A stretch of DNA of 64,000 nt from Unio delphinus (Eukaryota > Mollusca > Bivalvia > Unionida > Unionidae), in assembly GCA_029339505.1 (NCBI GenBank), contig JAQISU010000033.1:3609001-3673000 (forward strand). Reading direction: 5' to 3'. The position numbers and the translations under genes were made by a program. Under the pieces are notes generated by a model. It was not told the DNA's origin and did no database searches. It saw nothing but the letters and a program-made list of their open reading frames with translations. Numbering within the stretch: position 1 is the stretch's first letter; each line of letters opens with the position of its first letter. Below are positions 26,826 to 35,768 of the stretch, piece after piece.

Positions 26826-27705
26826 TTAGTCACTGTGATAACCATGATGCTCAACTAACTCATCAATGAAATCTCGATATATATCAATATTCATGATACC
26901 ACCTTGAAATAACCGCTTACAGATATCAGCTGCTTCATTAATTATTTCCGGTGAGTTATTTCCAGCTCGTTTCCCTCCGATAAGTACTTCTAATCGTGCT
27001 ATATCACTGAGAATATTACCAGGACAACTAACTAGACCACTACCTGATACCCCACTGGAAAATCCCTCCCCGGTTGCACCCTGTGCATCATCATCATATT
27101 GTAAACGCCCAAAAGGATTATCATCCTCATCCCATTGAGGTTCTTCTTGTTATCTTCGTCTTGGTGTTGGTGTTTGGCGCCTTTTTCTTGTTGTCGTTCT
27201 TTTTTTTTTTTATAATAATCAAATTCTCTTTGGAAGGTTCTATACTCCTTCATACTTTTAACTAAACCCCCAGTGTTTATTTTATACAACGCATTAGCCC
27301 AGTCATCGGGTGATATTGGATCGTCTTTATACTCGCCCGCTAAACCCCCCCCCCCTGAATTATAGCTTTTAATAGCAAAATCACTTAATTTGTATTCATG
27401 TTGTTTGTTTATTAGTGTTTTAGCAGTCTCTATAAATTTATCCACTAAAGAAACACTAGGTTTCTTTTGGACTAGGAGGAGGAGGGTTTTTTTTAAACAA
27501 CGCTAATGTTTTTTTTTCAGTTTCCGTTGCAACTTTTTCAAGTATGTCGCGAAGAGGTGGTTCTTTTCGTTCCTCCTCCTTTGGGGCGTCCCCCCAAGCA
27601 ACTCTTTCATGGTTGATTTTACATCCTTGGTCACCGAGGTTATTGGTCTAAACAGTTCTTCAGAACCCACGGCAAAATCAGTCTGAAGACTATAGTTTGC
27701 AATTT
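26826..27705 (-). pseudogene. Unknown Polinton protein, several frameshifts
   Basis: Minus-strand frames can be followed from about 27705 to a TAA at 26826. The first part (SLQTDFAVGSEELFRPITSV) leads to six C at 27590-27595. A Lys/Glu/Pro-rich middle (PKEEERKEPPLRDILEKV) leads to the 137-residue frame at 27032-27445 with VDKFIETAKTLINKQ. Changes of frame fall at the C-run 27345-27355 and the T-run 27200-27211. The last part has SDIARLEVLIGGKRAGNN and ends DFIDELVEHHGYHSD. An ending with a small helical, AGN-containing domain occurs in a protein of other invertebrate Polintons; the role is unknown, possibly scaffolding. Confidence 0.4.
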
Positions 27706-28033
27706 ATTTCTGACGGAATCGCGGATTGGTAAATATTTCTTAATTGCAAACAATCTCTCTCTCGCTAATCAAGTTGTTAAAGCTTCGTTTACCATTATTA
27801 AAACAGCAAAGCAATTTTCAGTTAATGTACGATGTAGTGATTTTATAATCATACGTTTTAACCCGACTCAGATAGACAAAAGAAAAACATTTTTCAGTTA
27901 ATTTACTTCCTTGTTCATTGATCAAAGCTGGTATTGATTACAGTTGAGCTCACATACCTTCCATTGTATTTGAAACAGTGCGAGAATTTTACTAACGCGC
28001 TATACTGTCAAATCGTTAGCTGTATCCAGCGTT

Positions 28034-28392
28034 TTATTTTTTTTCATTTTCTTTAATTAACGATCGTATATTTCTCATCTTCGAATTAACCTCCTTTTTC
28101 ACTTCATAATCCCGGCCCAATTCTTTTCGTATTCCTTCCACAATAGTAAACAACGGGACAAACACACTTACATCATTACAAAATGCAAGAGAGTCCCGAA
28201 TAGAATTCTGTTTTTTTTTTTTATTAGCGCATACTTCTTTGGTAGCATATATTTGTTAGTAATAATACCGTATTCTATATCCTGAAAGTCAGACATAATT
28301 TGGTCAGGATTTAAACTGTCATATAATTAAATCTCTTGTTTTTTCAATTTTGAAATCTCGGATATAATCCTATTCATATTTTCAGAATTCAT
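28034..28392 (-). pseudogene. Unknown small helical Polinton protein, broken
   Basis: From an ATG at 28392 the minus frame reads MNSENMNRIISEISKLKKQ, is stopped by TAA at 28327-28329, and goes on through IMSDFQDIEYGIITNKYMLP. After twelve T at 28211-28222 it continues in another frame (NDVSVFVPLFTIVEGIRKEL, then KKEVNSKMRNIRSLIKEN) to about 28034. It has helix-forming, charged composition. No family is recognised. Confidence 0.33.
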
Positions 28393-28433
28393 AATACATA
28401 TTTCCAACAAAAAAAAACACACAAAAATTGGGG

Positions 28434-29272
28434 TCAATTTTGACCCGTTTTTTTAGACAGCACAATGCCATTACTACGGTTTTGGGTAGTTTCTAGGCAT
28501 ACATAAAGGATGGATATATACAATGAATGATGGCAATGAATGATTATACAATTCCATTCGAGTCTTTTGGCAATTGTATAGGGACAGCACAATGAATGAA
28601 TGGATGGATAATGAATGATGACACTCCTACATTCAAATTGCAACCGTATAAACCCCCCCCCCACACACACACACAAAATCACCCTGGGTTGAATGAAAAA
28701 TCATTCACACCACGGTGTGGTGTGGTTGGTATATACGGTTGCAATTTTGAAATTCGGAGGTACCCCCTTCCCCCACCTCAATTAAAACCATCTGTCGGCC
28801 ACCGTTAGCAATAATGCCTATTACGGTTTCGAACCATGGCCGTCAGTATGGCACAGCGACACGTTACCGATTGAGCTAATGGTTCTTATTACAGGTATAT
28901 GTTTTTGAATATAATATTCAGATAAGCTAATAAAATCAATAACGAACAGGTGTGATGACGTCAATGGATCGATCACAAAACCACGAACGAATCCATATAC
29001 CTTTCTTGTATGAAACAAAACCGAATACTTGAGAAAAAAAAACAATTATTTGTAAAATACTACATATTTTATTCGTTTTCTTACAAAATATATTATATTT
29101 CCATTGAGAATCAACAATGAATTAAAATCGGAAAAAACTCATTAAAAACCCATTTTCCACTGAGAATCGACAATGAATTAAAATCGGAAAAACCCATTAA
29201 GATCTATAAGTCTTTCATAGGCCGTAAATATACCCACACGAGTTATCTCCCTTGGTGTTATATAAAACACGA
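28434..29272. other. Polinton intergenic zone with inverted repeats and a 2x direct repeat
   Basis: No gene is supported. A pair of arms, TTCAAATTGCAACCGTATA at 28633-28651 and its near reverse complement at about 28731-28752, flanks a GT/CA-rich and ACCACGGTGTGGT-containing spacer that can itself fold. AATTAAAATCGGAAAAA-centred repeats occur twice at about 29101 and 29156 (period about 55 bp). A tRNA-like segment is listed separately. Confidence 0.55.
28808..28886 (-). tRNA. tRNA-like sequence (probably degenerate)
   Basis: On the minus strand, TAGCTCAATCGG (A-box, 28878-28867) and GGTTCGAAACC (B-box, 28835-28825) have tRNA spacing. The D-stem pairs at 3 of 4 positions and the T-stem at 4 of 5. 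The acceptor stem and anticodon stem pair poorly, so it is more likely a tRNA relic or a pol III promoter-like element than a working tRNA. No anticodon is assigned. Confidence 0.35.
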
Positions 29273-29764
29273 TTAAACATACGAAAACCGAATCCTTTGT
29301 CCATTTTTTCTGGAGACAGCGGTCTTGGTTATATTCTCTGCAACATATCGTATTGAGGACATACAAATATCAAAATATCTACCGGCTTCATTCATAGATT
29401 GAAATATAATTTCTTCGTTAGTTGCTGTATTAAAAGATTTTACAGGTCTCGCATTTTTTGAGTATTGTCCAGTCTTTCCTCGTTTTAAATACTCACTTTG
29501 TGAAATAGCTTGCAGATTATCCAATTTGTTATTATGCGGATTGGAATCAATGTGATCAATAACAAGACCATCATTGATCAATCCATTAAACACCTCGAAG
29601 ACGAATCTGTGACAGTAATATTTCTTCTTTCCAACACTAAACTTCAAATACCCCACACCATTATCCCACCCAACTATTTTCTTCAATCTACGGTTTCTGA
29701 TAATACCATCACGGGACGCTTCATAGTTTGGAATCGCAGGGTTTGGTCGGAAATTTTGGTTCAT
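29273..29764 (-). CDS. HNH homing-type endonuclease (NUMOD/HNH) in the Polinton
   Basis: An intact frame of 163 residues. The N-terminal 35 residues resemble a NUMOD4 segment (FRPNPAIPNYEASRDGIIRN). The central HNH core shows YYCHRFVFEVFNG with the downstream VIDHIDSNPHNNKLDNLQ, where His, Asp-His and Asn of the metal site are visible. The C-terminal part (IIFQSMNEAGRYFDICMSSI) fits a NUMOD1-type DNA-binding helix. Such nucleases are typical free-standing or intron homing enzymes of phages and large DNA viruses. It lies 12 bp downstream of the Cys-rich gene and looks intact while its neighbours are broken. Whether it still has a target here is unknown. Confidence 0.85.
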   Translation of the reverse strand: MNQNFRPNPAIPNYEASRDGIIRNRRLKKIVGWDNGVGYLKFSVGKKKYYCHRFVFEVFNGLINDGLVIDHIDSNPHNNKLDNLQAISQSEYLKRGKTGQYSKNARPVKSFNTATNEEIIFQSMNEAGRYFDICMSSIRYVAENITKTAVSRKNGQRIRFSYV

Positions 29765-29776
29765 TTATATACTATA

Positions 29777-30118
29777 CTATTGTTTGTCTAATTCATTCTT
29801 TGGTTGAATTATTACATTACTTGGAAATCTTCCGATGTAGTCTTTAGGAGTTTTTATGATTTTGTCAGGGTCAGAGTCATTGATGGATTTTTTTTTAACC
29901 CTTTTATCATAATAGCGCTTCAACTCTCTGTATCTCTTACCACCACAACCGAGACACAATTGTGATATTCCTCTCACACCAACCCCACATCTTATACATG
30001 GAATTGGACCAAGGTTACCGCGACGAACGCTTTGCATATGATACCCACATAACTCCTTTCTGCATGATTTGTTACACGGGGTTACTGATCCAATCATAAG
30101 CCATTTGCAATGATTCAT
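29777..30118 (-). CDS. Cys-rich zinc-binding protein of the Polinton
   Basis: An intact frame of 113 residues. The first half has many paired Cys/His: CKWLMIG then CNKSCRKELCGYHMQ, followed by PCIRCGVG and LCLGCGGKRYRELK, enough for two zinc knuckles. The tail is basic and hydrophilic. The function is unknown; a nucleic-acid-binding or regulatory role is inferred. It starts the long minus-strand block and is divergent from the polymerase gene, 43 bp away, so a shared AT-rich promoter is likely. Confidence 0.6.
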   Translation of the reverse strand: MNHCKWLMIGSVTPCNKSCRKELCGYHMQSVRRGNLGPIPCIRCGVGVRGISQLCLGCGGKRYRELKRYYDKRVKKKSINDSDPDKIIKTPKDYIGRFPSNVIIQPKNELDKQ

Positions 30119-30161
30119 TATATAATATATTCTCTATTTAAATACTTGTTTTAATTATAAT
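30119..30161. promoter_or_regulatory. Divergent promoter region between Cys-rich gene and polymerase
   Basis: A 43-bp AT-rich gap (TATAATATAT, then TTAATTATAA) lies between two start codons facing away from each other. TATA-like sequences point both ways. Function is inferred from position. Confidence 0.4.
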
Positions 30162-33100
30162 ATGAAGGAGTTCGTGAGATTATCGAAAATTACGCCTTGG
30201 AAAAATGCTAAATTCAATCTCGATAAAGTTTCTGATACACCAAAGGGTAGATAGAATCGTGATAGAACCATGATAAGTAAAATCCGTGATTGTTTCAATG
30301 AATTCAAGCGTGATGGTGCATCTCACTGTTGGTCGACATTTCGAATTGATGGTAGCGTTGATGCTACCATGAATGACGAAAAAGCAGCCAAGATAATCTC
30401 ACATCTTACGCGGAAAAGGTATTTTTTTAGAATAAAATTCATTATCCGTTCAGACACGGGAGATTGGATTATCAGGGATAAATTTGAACCCATCTTGAAG
30501 GATAAAAAAACCGTCGTTGTGAGTCAAGATTCAAAACCAGGAATTTTTACTGGAATTGACAAACCGTATTACGATAGATCTTATGATGTAACAGCAGTTG
30601 TCTATAGGATATATCCGTTAAATGATAAACCGAGTATTGAAAAACTAGCACCGATGAAACTGTCGTCGTTGAATTGTGTAGCAGAATGAATATTAGAACA
30701 CTTCACAAATGCGCTGCGTGGAAACAAATTGAATGATCTCAGACGTAAAAAAAAAAACGAGTGGGGACTAACAGTAAAGGAGCGGGGGGGGGGCAACAAT
30801 TCAAAATGATGCAGCGTTGGAACGAATACTAAAATTCCCAATATCAGTAGCGACGATAACAGGCGAGATATTATACGAACCGAAATATAAATCTAGAGGA
30901 GCTCCAATCAAAATTATTGATCATAATGAACACGCATGGACATCTGCAGTAACAATATTTCCGCGGGATAGAACAATAAAATATATACCCGAGGAATTTT
31001 CCGGAGAAGAGAAACTATTTGATTTTCTTGACCTGTTGAGTAAAAACGATCCCGTTTCAGTGTGGTTACTTAACTCCGAGGGCAGATTCGATCAATTTGT
31101 AAGACCCAATGGAGAATTATACCGCACTGAAACCCTCCATGAAGCGATGAAAAAACTAGCTAATAGTTTCTCGAAGAGTTTCGACGACGAACAATTACTA
31201 ACAAACTGTTTTACAATTCCGTCGGTTGCAGCTCATTTTGCGAGAAAGAAAAACACATGGAAACCAACGCGAGGTGAGTTTCTCACAGACATCAAATAAA
31301 GCTGTATAGAATTTAACCACGGTGGATTATGGAATACAAAATATGACCGTGAAAGTATTATTTCAGTTGATATAGTCGCATGTTATCCGGCGAATTTTCT
31401 CGGGAACGGAGAATGCGCTGGATACTTTAAACGATTTGGACATCCCACACATGAGATGGCCCGTGTTGCTATTAATGGACCACTGCCTGATTTTGATTTA
31501 ACCGGATTCGCTCGTGTGGTATCATTTTAACTGGCTACAAAACTTCATCCGTGCTGTTATGTTTGGATTGATAGACATATATCTGAAAAACACTGGATGC
31601 CAATAGTGTTGTAACGGTATATGATTGATTGTAGAATGTTGATATCGTTAATTGTCAGTGAAGCGATTATATCCAATAGAGCTCAGACTGAAGTCTGGTT
31701 ACCACAACCCAATCTAGATAGTATAATCAGCAAACAACGAAAACAGTTCCCCGATCTTGACGAAGAAAATATCGTGAAATGGTCCAAACAGTTATTTGAA
31801 ATCAGAAACAAAGACGCAAATGATCTCGGTAGAAGAATAATTTGTAAATTTACTCAGGGTGGAAAATACAACAATACAAGAAATTCTTCACGGTTGATTA
31901 TAGATAGCGTCGAATACGATTTTATAATCGCGGATATTATATCTAAGGGTATATACGTGAATCGTAAAGACGCTTTCTTGTCCGATGGAACCAAATTTGG
32001 TACAATTGTTACTTATAACGATGGACACAGTCTTCAGTATACACTTTTGAGAGCATCTATGCTGGCTTATGCTTCTATCAATTTATTTTCGATGATAAAT
32101 ATATTTCCTGACACCGCAGTTAGAGTAGCTACTGATTCATTTTATATAGACGCGAAACACAGCGAAGCAGTGGCTAAATTCACTAATTCTGACGAGAGTT
32201 GGGGATCATGGAGAATTAAGCGGGAAATACCTTGTGACTATTCCAAATCAGCAGATGTTACGATTGAAAACAATTACTTGAAAAATAATCAGATATCAGA
32301 ACTATCTAATGCACCGCAGATATCTGATCCAATATGTAGATATAAAACAGTTTATTTAAACGGATGTGGTGGGTCAGGAAAGACGACTCGTGCGATTGAG
32401 TTATTTCATGGGAAATCAAATATGATTGTACTAACACCAACACACAGACTCGCCAGAGAGATGAAACAACGAGGGGTAAATGCTTGTACTTATCACAGTT
32501 TCTTTCGATGGAAAGGTGATGAATGGACTCCTGAACGAATGGGTGAGAAATTTATTCCTGAAGTAATTATTTGGGATGAGATATGCAAGGTGTCATTAGA
32601 TGTATTACAAAAATTACTCGATTGGTAATTGCACGCGAACACAAAAGTCGTCATGTGCGGAGATCATGGCCAACCACCACCATTTGTTGGTTTATCTCCA
32701 CATGATTCGCTAAAGAATTTTGTAGACTATTATGAAGAAATTAGTACTGATCATAGAGCACTTGATGAACAATTACGCGAGTTCAAAAAACTAATCAGAT
32801 TACAACCGGATAGAATCCAATGTGAAATAGCGCGTAAAATAATTTCAGAAACACCATTAAAAGATTTCTGGGAAGCGTGGAGACCAAACGATTTGATAGT
32901 AGCGAGTAGAAAAATAGTCAGAGATACACTTCAGATGAAGTTATTTGAATTGCATAAAGAAAAATTTACAACACTTCCAGTACCGTTGTGTTATAGGCCT
33001 TCGGATACACGAAAACAGAATATTGAAGTTGATATTCCAGGACAGCGTGAAAAGCAGAATTTAGTGTTAAATGATATTGTGTTGGTTGATATCAGCGTCG

Positions 33101-33354
33101 TCGAAGATGCATTGCGCGCTGATAAATCCCCGTGGACGCTAGGTTACGCAGCGACGATACATTCTTCACAGGGATTGACTATATCAGATACGATTGTTTG
33201 GATGGTGGAAAATCACATCGAGTGGTCAAATTTTGTTTATCTCGCAGTATCCAGAGTACGAAAAATAAATCAATTTCGAAGAGTTATTTTAGATGATAAC
33301 GACACTACAATAAGTGATGTTGTCAACGTCGACAACGTCAAGGACATAATCTGA
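30162..33354 (+). pseudogene. Family-B DNA polymerase fused to an SF1 helicase (Polinton), interrupted
   Basis: The gene starts MKEFVRLSKITPWKNAKFNL at 30162 and runs about 1060 codons. Polymerase motif A is SVDIVACYP near 31363. A motif B-like LRASMLAYASINL lies near 32050, and motif C, VATDSFYI, near 32125, so the catalytic Asp residues are present. The C-terminal third is an SF1 helicase of the Pif1/RecD kind. It has Walker A NGCGGSGKTTRA (about 32360), Walker B VIIWDEI (about 32562), CGDHGQPP (about 32656), TIHSSQGLT (about 33157) and YLAVSRV (about 33238). No exonuclease DxE motif or terminal-protein domain is evident. The frame is cut by TAG 30252, TGA 30687, a shift at ten G (30784-30793), and TAA at 31297, 31528, 31612 and 32626, so it cannot make a full protein. 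Confidence 0.88.
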
Positions 33355-33607
33355 AAAAACGTTCTGGTTATATACAACAAGACAAAAAAATAACAGAGAA
33401 TTTGATATTGATGATGGATTAATAATTACGCTAAAGCTACAACAAAATAATCACTGCGCGAGTTGCAATTGTATAATGCTTTGGTGTTGGTCGGATAAAG
33501 ATCCTCGCCAATTTACCGTAGACAGAAAAGATAGCAGCGTAGGTCATACCAGAGATAATGTAATGCTGACTTGTCTTGAGCGCAACAGACAAAGAGGTGC
33601 TAGTTAA
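33353..33607 (+). CDS. Small HNH-like nuclease domain of the Polinton
   Basis: In the frame +1 relative to the helicase end, an open stretch runs from 33353 to TAA at 33605-33607. It shows NNHCASCNCIMLWC, then QFTVDRKDSSVGHT and NVMLTCLERNRQR. This is the C-C, D-R, H, N, C pattern of small HNH nucleases. It has no start codon of its own, so it may once have been joined to the helicase end or begun at a non-AUG site. It overlaps the integrase stop by eight bases on the opposite strand. Confidence 0.55.
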   Translation, partial: EKTFWLYTTRQKNNREFDIDDGLIITLKLQQNNHCASCNCIMLWCWSDKDPRQFTVDRKDSSVGHTRDNVMLTCLERNRQRGAS

Positions 33608-34540
33608 GACCACGCGGCGGTAATTGAGTATCCTCGGGTATCACTTGTAGTTGTTCACGAGTAAATCCTCGCTGAGGAGCGGTCAAATCCAATCTATAGA
33701 TTGCTGGTCTACCCGTAGATCGTTATACTAGATATTTTATGCGCAAAACGCTCCAAATAGGATCAGTAGCCCTTTTTTTACCCCCTTCATGCTCTCCTGG
33801 TTCGTATAAATACCTAACAGTGACATTACCGAGTATTGGTTGTTTTGAAAAAATCTTTTTGCGGTTTTACTTTTTATACTTTTTTTAATCGCGTTGTTAG
33901 GTTTCATATTAATTGTTCGAGTAATCTCATTATTTAGCGCGGTAATTACGCCTGGTAATCTCTTGACCTATTCACGGGATCGTTTATCCTAAATAAATTC
34001 CTTAGTATATTGACATCCAAATAACCGCTAAGCAAGTGTACGATTAAATCGTTCAACAATTTGCTGATCGCGATGAAGTGCAGTATGCCCTCGTCTGATA
34101 GTGACATTATGATGCTTCATTGTTGATAGAACCGCACCCTGAAATTCCTTACCAGGATCAACTTGTAACAGATTTGGCCAGTGCAGAGGACCCCTTCGAT
34201 AAATCCTTTCAAATGCAGAAGCAACTTCAGTTGATGATTTTGTCTTTAGCAGTTCTGCTTGTTTGTATCGACTCGCAACATCAACTACGGTTAACGCGTA
34301 TTTGTAACCACCATCATGTGGAAGAAATAATATATCAGCTTGATGAACTTCATTAGGAACGGTCACATCAAAATGCGAGTAGTTAATTTGTTTAGGCGGT
34401 GGTAGATAAATTTGCCCTATCGCCTGTTTAGATAACCAATCCGCTGCATTGGTATATTTCACCTTCGCGGCATTAGCGAGTTTACCAAATGCCGCTTTTC
34501 CCCTCCAGTATCCTTTTGGAGAATAATAAATGGATTCCAT
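33600..34540 (-). pseudogene. Polinton integrase (DDE), broken
   Basis: The frame from 34540 gives 170 residues. It starts MESIYYSPKGYWRGKAAFGK, then comes the core with the three acidic residues Asp69 (HQADILFLPHDGG), Asp128 (LLQVDPGKEF) and Glu163 (RDQQIVERFNR). This is the retrovirus-like rve fold used by Polintons for insertion. TAG at 34028 ends it, but homologous sequence continues through more TAG stops at 33989 and 33968 and a frameshift in T-rich DNA near 33850. The chromo/SH3-like C-terminal part (RYLYEPGEHEGGKK, PAIYRLDLT, GFTREQLQVIPED) follows and ends at TAG 33600-33602. All catalytic residues survive although the gene is dead. Confidence 0.9.
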
Positions 34541-34548
34541 TGTTATTA

Positions 34549-35072
34549 TTAATTACCGGCACCTAACATCAATTTACCTTTCATTGCCGATTTTACTAAC
34601 CATGAAGCTAATTTTTCTTTGAAGGATTTATCAGTGATAGAATTCAACGCGTGAATCAATTTCACATCTGCGATATGTCTGTGTTGCAGATTGCTGCTTT
34701 TATAAGCGACATCATGAGCATGACACGCTTTATCAATGGCGTTTATTGGATATTCACCGGGTTTGGGTTGGTTTTGATTATCGAGTCTGATATCGAGTCT
34801 GGTTCCGGGTCCACAATAACTATACCCTGGAAGATGTTTTTCTCCTGGACACTTCGCCCATGGTGTTTCTGGGAGTTAAGTTAGCTTGGCTGCAATATCA
34901 CCTCCTCGTTTTTTTTTTAAATTATCCGCAGATCTCATAGAAACAAATCTAAATTTCTTTGTACTGCATTGTACGCATTTACCAGAAAGTGCTATCTGTT
35001 ATTTTTAGTTGTAATCGTCGTCAAGTCGTTTGTGCCAGTACGCCTCTTACATTTCACACAATCTAGATCCAT
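34549..35072 (-). pseudogene. Phospholipase-A2-like protein with N-terminal zinc ribbon (Polinton)
   Basis: The gene begins at 35072 with MDLDCVKCKRRTG, a CxxC half-knuckle; the second half, GKCVQCSTKKFRF, is in another frame, the change lying near 34995-35010. The following frame is open to TAA 34549 except for an in-frame TAA at 34876. It contains the Ca2+-binding loop YCGPGT and the catalytic pair in CHAHDVAYK, the layout of the parvovirus VP1-type PLA2 domain known from Polintons. In such capsids the enzyme is thought to help leave the endosome. It lies 9 bp upstream of the integrase on the same strand and 17 bp from the divergent ATPase. A plus-strand frame at 34651-34884 is a shadow. 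Confidence 0.82.
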
Positions 35073-35089
35073 AATTTATTTATAATAAC
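35073..35089. promoter_or_regulatory. Very short divergent promoter, PLA2 and ATPase
   Basis: Only 17 bp (AATTTATTTATAATAAC) separate the two start codons. The gap is pure AT-rich sequence, so a bidirectional promoter must extend into the coding regions. Confidence 0.4.
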
Positions 35090-35751
35090 ATGAATGTAAT
35101 TGATTATTCAGCTACCCGACGACGGAAACCTATTAAACACCATGCGATGTTGCCGAATTCAATTAGAATGATTATAATCGGACCATCTGGAAGTGGCAAG
35201 ACACAATTGTTACTTATTTAATAACGAGATGGATGAAATGGGACAAGTTGTATTTGATAGCTCCAAGTCTAGATGATCAACGATGTTACAATGTATTAAA
35301 AGATTTTAACGACAAAGCAGTAGAAGAATCCGGCGAAGGTATTATTGAGTTTATAACCGATATCGATGAAGCACCGAGCATTGATGATATTGATGGAGAT
35401 ATTAACAATTTAGTCGTATATGATGATATCATGTTAGACAATCAAAAGAATCCCGCTAGGATATTTTCCAGAGGTAGGCATAAAAAAACTGACGTGATAT
35501 ATGTCACTCAACGATATACATAAATACCAAAAGTGATCAGAGACAACTGTAATATTCTTGCCGTATTCAACGGAGTTGATACACATACTCTTAGAAATAT
35601 TTGGCAAACTTGGTGCAGCGGTGATATGGATCATAATCTCTTTAGAAATTTCTTTAGTCACGCTCAGTCAGTCCCACACGGATTTGTGACAATAAATTTA
35701 TCAGATCCTCGAACGCGATATCGTGTCGGACTTGATAAAATATTCCGTTAA
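35090..35751 (+). pseudogene. Packaging ATPase (FtsK/HerA, A32-like) of the Polinton, broken
   Basis: This ATPase powers DNA packaging into the capsid. From ATG 35090 the frame reads MNVIDYSATRRRKPIKHHAM and reaches Walker A, IIIGPSGSGKT (35174-35206). After a frame change at 35208-35220 it continues as RWMKWDKLYLIAPSLDD, then Walker B NLVVYDDIM (about 35408) and the sensor-like segment VIYVTQRYT. TAA at 35521 interrupts it, and the C-terminal part (IPKVIRDNCNILAVF, VPHGFVTINLSDPRTRYRVG) runs to TAA 35749-35751. The total of about 220 codons is usual for the family. Motif order leaves little doubt on the family. Confidence 0.87.
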
Positions 35752-35768
35752 AAATCGTTTACTGAATC

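Noticed and set aside
28808..28886. A functional tRNA gene
   Set aside because: Both boxes are present, but acceptor and anticodon stems pair poorly; kept only as tRNA-like.
34120..34356. A plus-strand frame of 78 codons
   Set aside because: It is antisense to the integrase core, which has all three catalytic acidic residues.
34651..34884. A plus-strand frame with a hydrophobic stretch, considered as a membrane protein
   Set aside because: The opposite strand holds the PLA2-like domain with catalytic and calcium-binding motifs.
21741..35751. Reassigned stop codons (TAA/TAG read as amino acids), because early examples were nearly all TAA or TAG
   Set aside because: TGA also interrupts frames (23796, 30687), real gene ends use TAA and TAG at the expected places, and frameshifts accompany the stops. 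Simple decay explains all of it.
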